Source: Bacteroides graminisolvens DSM 19988 = JCM 15093 (GTDB lineage Bacteria; Bacteroidota; Bacteroidia; Bacteroidales; Bacteroidaceae). From it: a stretch of 64,000 nucleotides of DNA. The notes under the pieces were generated by a model. That model saw nothing but the letters and a program-made list of their open reading frames with translations, did no database searches and was not told the origin of the DNA. This document shows, one piece after another, positions 55,672 to 64,000 of the stretch. The translations under genes were made by a program, and so were the position numbers. Each line of letters opens with the position of its first letter. The first letter of the stretch is position 1. The DNA lies in the NCBI RefSeq assembly GCF_000428125.1, contig NZ_ATZI01000001.1, forward strand, positions 62,001 through 126,000, in the 5' to 3' direction.

Positions 55672-55755
55672 GTCTTTATTTAATTTGAAATTTGAAATTA
55701 AGAATTAGGAATTGTTTTAAAATCCCTAATTCCTAATTTGTAATTATTAATTGAA

Positions 55756-56550
55756 TTAATTCTTCGCTAATTTCAAAATACGTAAAGCACCCCTTACAAC
55801 AATGGCAAATACGATGCTACCTATCACAAGATCAGGTATCTGATTATCCAATTGCCATACTAAGAATCCGGCAAGAATAACACCTGCATTTATTATCACA
55901 TCGTTGGATGAGAATATAATACTTGCCTGAATGTGGGCATCATTGCTTTTTGTCCGTTGAAGCAAAAGTAAACATATAACATTCGCTATTAAAGCCAGTA
56001 TGGATATACTTATCATCGTCTGAAAAACAGGCATTTCTTCTGCCCCTATAAAACGCCTGATTACTTCAATAAAGCCAATGGCAGCTAATAGAATCTGGAA
56101 ATATCCACAAATCAAAGCAACACGTTTTTTCCGGCTAACGGCTGCTCCCACCGCAAACAGGCTTAATCCATACACAAAAGCATCAGCAAGCATATCAAGG
56201 CTATCGGCAACCAGTCCCATAGATTTAGATAGGATACCTGTTGACATTTCAATCAGGAAAAAGCCGAAATTGATAGCCAATACAATCCATAGCACTTTTC
56301 GCTGTCTATTATCTTCTTCGGCGTGAAAATCTCCTGCTGCCAAACTTTCTATAAAGCGAGAACCGAGATTTAAAGTAGCAAGCTGATGCTCTATTACCTT
56401 GTAATCCCCCGTGTGGTAAACGGTTAAAACCCTGCCTTTAAGGTCAAACTCTTGCTTTGCAATGCCCTCTATGTTCTGGAGTTTCATCCGAATGAGGTTT
56501 TCCTCACTCGGACAATCCATTTGCTCAATTTTAAATATTGTCTTTTTCAT
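55756..56550 (-). CDS. HMA-CDF-type cation transporter
   Basis: The 264-residue protein has an N-terminal HMA-like fold (about 1-68, FKIEQMDCPSEENLIRMKLQ) in which the usual CxxC is reduced to DCPSEE, and a C-terminal cation-diffusion-facilitator-like membrane part with about five to six helices and motifs DSLDMLADA and SNDVIINAG. It lacks the long cytoplasmic C-terminal domain of typical CDF proteins. It probably moves a metal ion across the inner membrane; the ion is unknown. It follows the TonB receptor with 1 bp spacing, so the two are tightly coupled. Confidence 0.78.
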   Translation of the reverse strand: MKKTIFKIEQMDCPSEENLIRMKLQNIEGIAKQEFDLKGRVLTVYHTGDYKVIEHQLATLNLGSRFIESLAAGDFHAEEDNRQRKVLWIVLAINFGFFLIEMSTGILSKSMGLVADSLDMLADAFVYGLSLFAVGAAVSRKKRVALICGYFQILLAAIGFIEVIRRFIGAEEMPVFQTMISISILALIANVICLLLLQRTKSNDAHIQASIIFSSNDVIINAGVILAGFLVWQLDNQIPDLVIGSIVFAIVVRGALRILKLAKN

Positions 56551-56551
56551 T

Positions 56552-58729
56552 TTATAATTTAATTATGATACCCGTATTCAATACAAAACCGTCCAACGGT
56601 GCGTAAATATCCCTAAATTCGGGATTCGTCATCGAACCTGTATGAATGGTATCGAATCTTGTTTGCCTTCTGTCGGTAAAGTTCTCAAAATTAGCATATA
56701 TTGAGAATTTTTCCCAAATCCGTTGCATCATTAACCCGCAGATCAGATAATCTTTCCCTGTTCTGCCGTCATTGAGTTTTTGTTTTCCCGTATAATAGGC
56801 TTCCAGTCCTATTTTCCATTTGTCTTCAACCTCATACATCAGTACGGAGTTTACTTTATGTTTGGGGGTAAGTGTTTTGCGGTAGCTTCTGCCGTCTTCC
56901 TTTACGTTAGCGTCTGTATAGGTATATCCAACGAATAAACCGAAGTCTTTATATTTTATTTTCATATTGGTTTCAGCACCTTTACTGTCTACGTGTCCGT
57001 CTATGTTATTAAATTGCCAACGATTATTATCGGCACTTTGCAGTTCAAGAGGATTTTTCAGGTAAGTGTAAAAGAATAACTGATTTATGCTTAAAAATAC
57101 CTGATCGTTGAATAAACCTGTTTTGTAAGTAAAATCCACATTTGCCCCGTAGCTTCTTTCCAGCTTGTTTATATCATCATCTATCGGCAGAACATTTTGA
57201 AACTGGATGCGTTCACTGTCTTCGGAGAAAATCGTAGGTGCTTTATAACCGAATCCGCCACCGATGCGTGATGAAAACTTTTCTGTTATCTTAAAATGTG
57301 AGGATATACGGGGGAGAACGGCAAAACCGTAGTCGGTAATATAGTCAGTACGCAGCCCGGTTTCAAGATTCATCCAATCTGTTATCTTCGTATTGTTTTG
57401 TACAAACAAGCCGAAAGTAGTCATATTGTAATCACGCACAGGAAAGTCGGTCAGTTTCTTTTCAGTAAACTTATCCGTCCACACATTCGCACCTGTTACC
57501 CATTCGGTTTTTTCTTTGGTATGAATATAAGACACTTCCGAGAAAGATGATAACTGATTGCCGTCAAATTCAAAGTCGGGAATTTCAATCTTACGGCTGA
57601 AATAAGTAATGCTGTTTTTAACATTTAATCGGTTTTGATTATCAAAACGGTGTTCAAATGTAAGTTGGCTTGAATGCCTTTGCGTCTTATTTCTTTCAAA
57701 ATAAGAATGTTCTTCATCTCCTTTACCCTCTACATACTTCATATCGCCGCCCAAACGGTTTTCAATCATAGAGTTTATACCAAAGCTGAAATCAGTATTT
57801 TCAGATAAATAAAGGAATAGCTTGGGATTGAAAACAAACCTGTCAAATTTCGGTATGACGGTGAAGCCCACGTCAGACGGATCATAAGCCCAGTTGCGGT
57901 TATAAGATGCAAATACGGTAGTACCCACATTGCCGAATTTCTGCCCGAAAAAGCTGTTTATATCAAGTTCCTTGCCTGTTGTTCCGTTCAGGTGGATTGA
58001 GAAATCCCTTTCGTTTTCGGGTGTTTTGGATATGAGGTTAACCAATCCCGCAATCGCACCACCGCCGTATAAGGTAGATGAAGAACCTTTTATTATTTCT
58101 ACCTGCTTTAAGTCGAGCGGAGGTGTCTGTAATAAACCCAAACCGCTTGCAGCACCCGAAAACACGGGAAAACCGTCTTTTAATATTTGGGTATATCTAC
58201 CGTCCAAACCTTGTATGCGGATAGATGAATTACCCGATATGGCAGAGGTTTGTTGTGTCATAATACCTGTACTTTCGTTTAGTAACATACGTATATCACC
58301 GGGCTTCATTACTCCCTTTTCACCTAATTCTTCGGCATTTATAAATTCAATACGGGTAGGTATGTCTTTAAATGTACGTGTTCCCCTTGTCGAAGAAACA
58401 ACTACTTCCTGCAATGTTTCTTCATCGGCTTCCACCCTGATTACAACAGGTTCATCCGAAGAGAGTGGAAATGTAAATTCTTTTATGGTCTTTTCATAAC
58501 CCACATAAGTAATTTCAAATCTTTGTTTTCCGTCGGGAATATCGGAGAGTACCGCCAATCCTTCGGTATCAGTAGATGCACCGTTTGTCGTATTTTGCAG
58601 CACGATATTAGCGCCGATTAAAGGCTCTTTTGTATCACAATCTATAAGTTTGACAGTTAATGTATTTTGTGCGAAAATTGTTGAAATGCTGAATGCCAGA
58701 AATAGCACGAGTATAAATTTTGTTTTCAT
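56552..58729 (-). CDS. TonB-dependent receptor in the arsenic operon
   Basis: This 725-residue outer-membrane protein has a signal peptide (about 1-20), a carboxypeptidase-D-like domain (about 22-105, LIGANIVLQNTTNGASTDTE), a plug (IRIQGLDGRYTQILKDGFPV, VEIIKGSSSTLYGGGAIAG) and a 22-strand-type barrel ending GFVLNTGIIIKL. It is a siderophore/metal type receptor and not a SusC. It sits between the Cys-rich small gene and the metal transporter, all on the ars strand. The ligand is unknown; import of a metal or metal chelate is likely. Confidence 0.87.
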   Translation of the reverse strand: MKTKFILVLFLAFSISTIFAQNTLTVKLIDCDTKEPLIGANIVLQNTTNGASTDTEGLAVLSDIPDGKQRFEITYVGYEKTIKEFTFPLSSDEPVVIRVEADEETLQEVVVSSTRGTRTFKDIPTRIEFINAEELGEKGVMKPGDIRMLLNESTGIMTQQTSAISGNSSIRIQGLDGRYTQILKDGFPVFSGAASGLGLLQTPPLDLKQVEIIKGSSSTLYGGGAIAGLVNLISKTPENERDFSIHLNGTTGKELDINSFFGQKFGNVGTTVFASYNRNWAYDPSDVGFTVIPKFDRFVFNPKLFLYLSENTDFSFGINSMIENRLGGDMKYVEGKGDEEHSYFERNKTQRHSSQLTFEHRFDNQNRLNVKNSITYFSRKIEIPDFEFDGNQLSSFSEVSYIHTKEKTEWVTGANVWTDKFTEKKLTDFPVRDYNMTTFGLFVQNNTKITDWMNLETGLRTDYITDYGFAVLPRISSHFKITEKFSSRIGGGFGYKAPTIFSEDSERIQFQNVLPIDDDINKLERSYGANVDFTYKTGLFNDQVFLSINQLFFYTYLKNPLELQSADNNRWQFNNIDGHVDSKGAETNMKIKYKDFGLFVGYTYTDANVKEDGRSYRKTLTPKHKVNSVLMYEVEDKWKIGLEAYYTGKQKLNDGRTGKDYLICGLMMQRIWEKFSIYANFENFTDRRQTRFDTIHTGSMTNPEFRDIYAPLDGFVLNTGIIIKL

Positions 58730-58847
58730 TTTAATTCTTGTTTTAAATCTTCAATTTGATAAAATATAGTTATTACGGCATTACATCAATGTAGTACCAT
58801 AGAGATGAAGGACATACTGATTATGACCTATATAAACTAACTAAGAT

Positions 58848-59171
58848 TTATACTCGTGGGGGGTGCCAGATTGAAGATATAAAATCAGGAATATTTCCTG
58901 AACAATTGTATTCCGACTTGCATTCAGAAATTAAGTCGATAGATACCCTGATAAGGTTAACGACACGGGCTTCCGGAAACCCGGCACAGGTATTACAGTG
59001 AAGAAAAGGGGAACAACAATTGTTATCTGAACAGTCATCGCAACTATTAGGAATATCATCACCTACTTCTACAGTTTCAATGTTAGAAAATAAACATTTA
59101 TCCTCTAAACAGCCAGGTATTACCGATAGCAGTAATACATATACAGAAAATATGAAGGATAGATATTTCAT
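58848..59171 (-). CDS. small Cys-rich exported protein, DUF6660-like
   Basis: The 107-residue protein has a signal-like N terminus (YLSFIFSVYVLLLSVIPGC) and many Cys: C-x(4)-C near residue 21-26, then SCDDCSDNNCC, HCNTC and later single Cys. The dense Cys spacing suggests metal binding or disulfides in the envelope. It resembles the DUF6660 family that sits before TonB receptors in Bacteroidota metal loci (from memory). It lies between acr3 and the TonB receptor gene; the 118 bp to the receptor hold nothing clear. Confidence 0.65.
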   Translation of the reverse strand: MKYLSFIFSVYVLLLSVIPGCLEDKCLFSNIETVEVGDDIPNSCDDCSDNNCCSPFLHCNTCAGFPEARVVNLIRVSIDLISECKSEYNCSGNIPDFISSIWHPPRV

Positions 59172-59209
59172 GTTGTAAAATTAAATAAAATGAATGATTA
59201 AATTATGAA

Positions 59210-60247
59210 TTACTGTTTGTAATATTTCCGTTTCAGCCAAAAGGCTAAGTTTACCAACAGGATTAATACCGGGACTTCGACCAATGGTCCGACTACTCCG
59301 GCAAAGGCTTGTCCGCTATGCAATCCGAATACACCGATAGCAACAGCAATAGCCAGTTCAAAATTGTTTCCGGTTGCAGTGAATGCTATCGAAGCATTTT
59401 TGTCATAAGAAGCCCCCATCCACCTGCCGGCAAAGAAACTAAGCAGGAACATGACTACGAAATAGATAAATAGCGGTATAGCTATACGAACCACATCAAA
59501 AGGTATCTGCACAATCAGTTCACCTTTCAAGCTGAACATAAGGACTATTGTAAATAATAGTGCAATTAAGGTGATAGGGGATATTTTGGGGATGAACTTT
59601 TCCTTATACCATTGTTCACCTTTCAATTTCACTAATATAAGCCGGCTTAATATTCCCATCAAGAAAGGAATACCTAAGTAGATGGCGACTGTTTTGGCAA
59701 TCGTTCCGATGGATATATCAATGATAGCCCCTTCAAATCCAAATAAAGGCGGAAGTTTCGTAACAAACAGCCAAGCATAGAAACTGTAAAAGAACACCTG
59801 AAAGATACTGTTCAAGGCGACAAGTCCTGCGCCGTATTCGGTATTACCCTTTGCCAGGTCGTTCCACACAAGAACCATCGCTATGCACCGCGCCAACCCA
59901 ATAAGGATTACGCCGACCATGTATTCCGGGTAATCGTGCAAAAAGAGTATAGCGAGTAAAAACATTAATATCGGTCCGATAATCCAATTCAGGATTAACG
60001 AAACTGATAATATTTTTACGTCCTTGAAAACCTTCGGCAGTTGCTTATAATCTACTTTTGCCAATGGAGGGTACATCATCAGGATTAGACCGATAGCCAG
60101 TGGCATGTTTGTTGTTCCGCTCGACATGGAATCGATATGGCTACTGAAAGAGGGGATAAAGTATCCCAATCCCACACCGATTGCCATTGCAAGGAATATC
60201 CAGAGGGTTAAGTTCTTATCTAAGAACCTCATTTTCCTTTTATTCAT
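59210..60247 (-). CDS. acr3: arsenite efflux transporter, ACR3 family
   Basis: This 345-residue inner-membrane protein has ten predicted helices and the ACR3 motifs: [19 protein letters not shown] with the conserved Cys121, and a later [13 protein letters not shown] with the conserved Glu. It exports arsenite using the proton-motive force. Its ATG at 60247 overlaps the stop of the ArsN-ArsC gene by 8 bp; an in-frame ATG five codons later is also possible. ACR3 works without ArsA, so the loss of arsA need not abolish resistance. Confidence 0.93.
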   Translation of the reverse strand: MNKRKMRFLDKNLTLWIFLAMAIGVGLGYFIPSFSSHIDSMSSGTTNMPLAIGLILMMYPPLAKVDYKQLPKVFKDVKILSVSLILNWIIGPILMFLLAILFLHDYPEYMVGVILIGLARCIAMVLVWNDLAKGNTEYGAGLVALNSIFQVFFYSFYAWLFVTKLPPLFGFEGAIIDISIGTIAKTVAIYLGIPFLMGILSRLILVKLKGEQWYKEKFIPKISPITLIALLFTIVLMFSLKGELIVQIPFDVVRIAIPLFIYFVVMFLLSFFAGRWMGASYDKNASIAFTATGNNFELAIAVAIGVFGLHSGQAFAGVVGPLVEVPVLILLVNLAFWLKRKYYKQ

Positions 60248-61163
60248 AGCCTTTTATCTTATTTGTATATAGTTCGTAAAATGCTTTTTTAATCTCATCC
60301 CTTACGCGGATATACTCGGATTGAACATATTCGGGCGTTCCTGTGGCTTCGGAAGGATCATCGAATCCAATATGCAAACGGTTCTTTACGTTTCCCGAAA
60401 ATGTAGGACAGCTTTCGTTTGCGCCACCGCAAACGGTAATCACATAATCCCAATCATCACCTATATATTGCCCAATGCTGTCGGACGTATGGTGCGAAAT
60501 ATCCACCCCTGCATCCTGCATTACCTCTATTGCTTTGGGGTTTACCTCTCCGCTTGCTTTTGTTCCTGCGGAATAGACTAATAGTTTAGGATCGAAAGAT
60601 TGTAAGAAACCGTGTGCCATTTGGCTACGACAGCTATTGCCTGTGCAAAGGATCAGGATTTTAGGTGGTATTTGTTTAATAATAAGTTGCCAATGTTCTA
60701 CGTCACGCCATTGGTCGAACTTCCAACCTATTTCTTTCATGTGCGATGCCTGTTTGAATCCGAATTTTTCATGCAGGTGGACACTGCTTTCGTTGGAAAT
60801 ACATATTCCAGCTATCAGGGCGTGTATATCGTTTTTATATATTTCTTTGAAAAGATGCTGATACAAGATTGTACCAAGTCCTTTTCCTTTTTGGTGTTTA
60901 CCCAGATATATAGTCACTTCTTTTGTGGATGAATAGGCGCAACGGTTATTCCAGTTATGCAGGTAACAATAGCCTGCGATCTTACCGTTTATCTCTACAA
61001 CATAGTAAGGAAAGCCTGCGTCTAAAAAGCCTTTAATCCGTTGTTGCATTTCGCTTTCGCTTACGGCTACGGTTTCAAAGGTGACGGCTGTATTTTCTAC
61101 ATAGTAATTATAAATATCACAGATGCCTTTGGCATCATCCAATGTTACTGTTCTTATTATCAT
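60240..61163 (-). CDS. GNAT acetyltransferase (ArsN-like) fused to arsenate reductase ArsC
   Basis: Residues about 1-162 are a GNAT acetyltransferase of the phosphinothricin/ArsN type ([54 protein letters not shown]). Residues about 166-307 are a thioredoxin-type arsenate reductase with the CX5R loop CTGNSCR (Cys173, Arg179) and the Cys pair Cys245 and Cys252 ([10 protein letters not shown]). All three redox Cys are present. ArsC reduces arsenate to arsenite for ACR3. ArsN-type enzymes acetylate the amino group of arsinothricin, an organic arsenical antibiotic; that activity here is inference. The frame is unbroken across the junction. Confidence 0.9.
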   Translation of the reverse strand: MIIRTVTLDDAKGICDIYNYYVENTAVTFETVAVSESEMQQRIKGFLDAGFPYYVVEINGKIAGYCYLHNWNNRCAYSSTKEVTIYLGKHQKGKGLGTILYQHLFKEIYKNDIHALIAGICISNESSVHLHEKFGFKQASHMKEIGWKFDQWRDVEHWQLIIKQIPPKILILCTGNSCRSQMAHGFLQSFDPKLLVYSAGTKASGEVNPKAIEVMQDAGVDISHHTSDSIGQYIGDDWDYVITVCGGANESCPTFSGNVKNRLHIGFDDPSEATGTPEYVQSEYIRVRDEIKKAFYELYTNKIKGYE

Positions 61164-61179
61164 ATTTATCTGTTCGTAG

Positions 61180-61195
61180 TTCGTGAATTAACGAA
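61180..61195 (-). promoter_or_regulatory. third ArsR-type operator, between arsR and arsN-arsC
   Basis: TTCGTGAATTAACGAA has the same TTCG-N8-CGAA form as the two sites in the arsR promoter. It lies in the 49-bp gap between arsR and the fused gene, 17 bp before that gene's ATG. Confidence 0.6.
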
Positions 61196-61212
61196 TATAT
61201 AAATCAAAATTT

Positions 61213-61539
61213 TTAACTGACCGTACATGAATCCTGCAATATGTTCATTTTAAACATAGCTGTGAAAAGTTCTTTTGCTTTTTCCCAATTCTCTTTATGG
61301 ATGCAATATTTTACAGTTGGGGGTGTAATTGTGCCTTGTATCAGCCCTGCATCTTTCAATTCATTTAAGTGTTGTGAAAGAGTGCTTTTAGCAATAGGCA
61401 GTATCTCCGACATATCGCCATGATAACAACATGATTGATTGGCAAGCATTTTAAGTATCGCTATACGAATAGGATGCCCCAATGCTTTAGCGAAGCGTGC
61501 AAGCTGTTCTTGTTCGGCTGTAAGTTCTTTCTTTGACAT
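61213..61539 (-). CDS. arsR: ArsR-family arsenic-responsive repressor
   Basis: This 108-residue winged-HTH repressor has FAKALGHPIRIAILKMLANQ, the HTH region AKSTLSQHLNELKDAGLI and CCYHGDMSEIL in the middle, plus a Cys near the C terminus (LQDSCTVS), which may complete an arsenite site with the CC pair. It should leave its operator on binding arsenite. It is the first gene of the ars operon and its promoter carries two matching palindromes. Confidence 0.92.
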   Translation of the reverse strand: MSKKELTAEQEQLARFAKALGHPIRIAILKMLANQSCCYHGDMSEILPIAKSTLSQHLNELKDAGLIQGTITPPTVKYCIHKENWEKAKELFTAMFKMNILQDSCTVS

Positions 61540-61557
61540 ATCTATATGTTTTTATCG

Positions 61558-61600
61558 TTCGCAAATATACGAATAGTTTTTCAATTCGCAAGTTTACGAA
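61558..61600 (-). promoter_or_regulatory. arsR promoter with two operators
   Basis: TTCGCAAATATACGAA (61558-61573) and TTCGCAAGTTTACGAA (61585-61600) share TTCG-N8-CGAA. On the minus strand TATATTTG (complement of 61562-61569) lies inside one and TTG (complement of 61589-61591) inside the other, with 19 bp between, so each operator covers one promoter element. Repressor binding would block both. Confidence 0.75.
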
Positions 61601-61606
61601 TGATAT

Positions 61607-62620
61607 TTAATTTGTATATTGACTTATGTGATTGAGATCATACGATTGGTCATTCTTAATGACGGCAAATATGCGATATATAAGTTTGGCTCTTATAGCA
61701 TTTAAAACAGACATTTTATTTTTCCCATCGGCAATTTTTCTTTCATAATAGACCCTCAATTCACTATTCTTTTTCTGAATGGCTGATAAGGCTGCCAGAT
61801 GAAGAAGTGTTTTGATACTTTTATTAGCTCTTTGAGAAACTTTGTTTTTTGAATGTTGGCTACTTCCGGAGACGTAACTGAACGGAGCAACTCCTGCATG
61901 ACAACAAAATTTTCTACTATCGGTAAATTTCGTAAAAGCTTGCGTTTCTAATATCATTTTTAGAGAAGTCTTTTTACCAACTCCCTCAATACTAAGCAAT
62001 AGCTCCATTTGGCGGGACAACAAAACATCATTCTTTACAATATTTTCAATCTCGTTTTCAATCTCATTTATAGCTTTATCCAACTCCTTTATCAATAGAG
62101 TTAGCCGTTTTGATTTGATTTTATACATGTCATTAGGCATATATTCCTTTTGGTCGGATATCTGTGCTTGATATTTAGCTTTATCTACGCACAACATATT
62201 TAATTCAGCAGATAATAATTTGATTGATTCAATGCCTACTGAGGGTTTCTTATATATTTTGATCCGGTCTATATAGCGAGAAGCATACAGTGCTATTCGC
62301 TTCGCATCTATTGCATCGTTTTTACCTCGTTGCAACCCAGAGCTATATTTTATTTGAGTTGGGTCTTCTAACCATAGTTTATAGCTATTGTTTTGACAAG
62401 CAATAACTAAAGGATAAATATACAATCCAGTATATTCGGCACATATCACAATTTGTTCTATATCAATATTTTCTTCAGAACAAAGTATTGATAAATAATT
62501 CTCGATACTCTTTTGATGATTTGAAATTACATCTTGTCTGACAACTGAACTGTTAAATAACAAACAGCAATCCAAGTGCTTTTTACTCACATCAATCCCA
62601 ATAAAATAAAAGTCTTTCAT
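61607..62620 (-). mobile_element. IS110-family transposase
   Basis: The start is taken at the ATG at 62620 (KDFYFIGIDVSKKHLDCC), giving 337 residues; a longer frame to 62665 lacks support. The N-terminal DEDD domain shows FIGIDVSK, ICAEYTG and KNDAIDAKRIALYA; the C-terminal transposase_20 part shows LLLSIEGVGKKTSLKMI and HAGVAPFSYVSGSSQ. The gene looks intact. IS110 elements usually lack clear terminal repeats and none is seen. Its stop lies only 6 bp from the outer ars operator, so the element was inserted at the edge of the ars promoter. Confidence 0.9.
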
Positions 62621-62775
62621 GGTAAAAAATGATTTAAAATTTAATTTGGAAAGGCACTTGAACATATCCTAAAAACCTTAAATATCTTTCAGATCAAATT
62701 CTTATATAGGCTTCATTCAAGATAAATGCAGGTTACAGTTATAATCATATTAGGAATTGTTCTCCCGCTAGTTTT

Positions 62776-64000
62776 TTAATGAGACAAAACCCACTCCCAA
62801 CAAACATCTGCACCGCTTACTACATCCTTCCAAGTTGACTCTAACTGTACAGTAGGGAGTAAAGTCGTCTCCCCACACTTAGCAGCATCCGGGCGAATAA
62901 ATATTTTATGACTAATGCAGCCTTTTACATTGGTATTGGGCAACATCCAGTATAACAAGTCACCGTAGTTACAAGGCTTATACGAGCTTTTTTCTCCTAT
63001 AACAATGCCCAAGTTATTATCAACAATAGTCGAGACCAATAGTCCGGCGCTACTGTAGGTCTTCGCGTTTTGAATAACAATCAAGTTGCCGTTAAAGACC
63101 AAAGCGGTATCTTTGTTTAACCGGAAATACCCTTTCGTTTTTTCATCCCTCTGAGTTCCTTTATCTAATGAAGGCAGAAAGGAGCTTTGATATAGTTTCC
63201 CCCATTCAAACGATTGATGGTTATCTAAAAAGGCCTGTTTATATTTATCTGCCAATAAGGGATAAGTAACTTCCCATAATTTTGAAAAACGAATAGCAGA
63301 GCTATATCTTTTAATCTGTTGATATGGCTTTATCCAAGAAAGTAAGACATCGCAAAGCCTACTATTTCCTCCTGAATTATTCCTAACATCAACAACTAGC
63401 GTCTGTATCTTGGCATTTCTCATTTCTTGAAACATTAGTTCTAAAAACTCATCAAATCTTGGAATCTGAGACAGTCGCTTCTCCAAAGATTCAGGAGATA
63501 ATCCAGCACTAGATTTCGTCATGTCGTATTGAGAACGCAAAGAACATTGATCAACACAAGTATTAAATTGAAGATAACAAATACTTTTTTCAGGCAATAT
63601 CTTATAAAGAAAAGGAGACTTACTGTTTTTCCTGATTGAATTAGTTGTAAGGTTATTAGGCATAAAAGCCATATTGATTTCTTGTTTAAAAGTAGGACGA
63701 AGAGAAATGGATGTTCCGTCAGAAAACCTAAACTTCAGCATTGAATCGGGCAAGCAGTACGCATTATTTTCCCAAACAGAATATAATTGCATAAAGCCAC
63801 CCACCTTATCGTAAAAATAGATTTCATTATCAGAACTAATAGACGCTTTAAAACTATCAATAACTTTAAATGCTGGTTGATTATTTATTTCTAAGATTTC
63901 ATTGCCCAAAGCTCCTTCGTATTCTTTGTTAACGCCTCTCAAGTACACTTTATCAGTATCCATATAAAGCATGAATGGGTAGATCAAGGATTCATTTACA
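62776..64000 (-). CDS. S41-family peptidase, C-terminal part (partial)
   Basis: The minus-strand frame is open to the right edge, so the true start is outside the window; about 408 residues are seen. A PDZ-like part (GNEILEINNQPAFKVIDSF) precedes the tail-specific protease core: ICYLQFNTC, LVVDVRNNSGGNSRLCDVLL and AKTYSSAGLLVSTIVDNN with the likely catalytic Ser, then GIVIGEKSSY. It is a C-terminal-processing-type serine peptidase, probably exported. It is not obviously linked to the arsenic genes. The 155 bp to the IS110 gene hold nothing recognised. Confidence 0.8.
   Translation of the reverse strand, partial: VNESLIYPFMLYMDTDKVYLRGVNKEYEGALGNEILEINNQPAFKVIDSFKASISSDNEIYFYDKVGGFMQLYSVWENNAYCLPDSMLKFRFSDGTSISLRPTFKQEINMAFMPNNLTTNSIRKNSKSPFLYKILPEKSICYLQFNTCVDQCSLRSQYDMTKSSAGLSPESLEKRLSQIPRFDEFLELMFQEMRNAKIQTLVVDVRNNSGGNSRLCDVLLSWIKPYQQIKRYSSAIRFSKLWEVTYPLLADKYKQAFLDNHQSFEWGKLYQSSFLPSLDKGTQRDEKTKGYFRLNKDTALVFNGNLIVIQNAKTYSSAGLLVSTIVDNNLGIVIGEKSSYKPCNYGDLLYWMLPNTNVKGCISHKIFIRPDAAKCGETTLLPTVQLESTWKDVVSGADVCWEWVLSH

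Noticed and set aside
53865..64000. A complete integrated element with integrase and both attachment sites
   Set aside because: No integrase, relaxase or second copy of the tRNA 3' end is visible; only decayed genes, an ars operon and an IS are seen.

Overview
The window is Bacteroidales DNA, most likely Bacteroides or a close relative. The evidence is SusC/SusD pairs, a hybrid two-component regulator, many -7 boxes of the form TAnnTTTG, a serine-type sulfatase and typical Bacteroides housekeeping neighbours. No species call is made.

Region 1 (about 2.3-40.5 kb) is a large polysaccharide utilisation locus (PUL), read as specific for rhamnogalacturonan I (RG-I). It has two SusC/SusD pairs, a hybrid two-component regulator, two PL11 lyase domains (one fused to GH105), a second GH105, three GH28 enzymes, a CE12-type acetylesterase, a double SGNH esterase, side-chain enzymes (GH2, GH42, GH43), L-rhamnose mutarotase, a sulfatase, and two secreted non-catalytic or unknown proteins (DUF4450-like and CBM9-like). 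The likely flow is capture and import by SusC/D, deacetylation, backbone cleavage by PL11 and GH28, removal of unsaturated uronates by GH105, side-chain trimming, then rhamnose mutarotation in the cytoplasm. The genes form several transcription units. The longest runs on the minus strand from susC1 at 26.6 kb to the SGNH gene at 11.8 kb, with a strong hairpin between susD2 and the enzyme genes. A plus-strand unit runs from 31.9 to 40.5 kb.

Region 2 (40.6-50.4 kb) is metG followed by a surface-glycan locus: flippase, three glycosyltransferases and a four-gene minus-strand operon read as KDN synthesis (9-phosphate synthase, 9-phosphate phosphatase, cytidylyltransferase) plus a possible transferase. 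Region 3 (50.4-53.8 kb) is housekeeping: a sirtuin without a visible zinc site, two FKBP isomerases, an Lrp/AsnC regulator and a DUF4491 membrane protein.

Region 4 (53.9-64 kb) starts at a CAT-anticodon tRNA and looks acquired: a broken Abi gene, decayed arsA and arsD, then a minus-strand arsenic operon (arsR, an ArsN-ArsC fusion, acr3, a Cys-rich DUF6660-like gene, a TonB receptor and an HMA-CDF transporter), an IS110 transposase beside the ars promoter, and a partial S41 peptidase cut by the window edge. All family assignments come from reading motifs; no database search was run.
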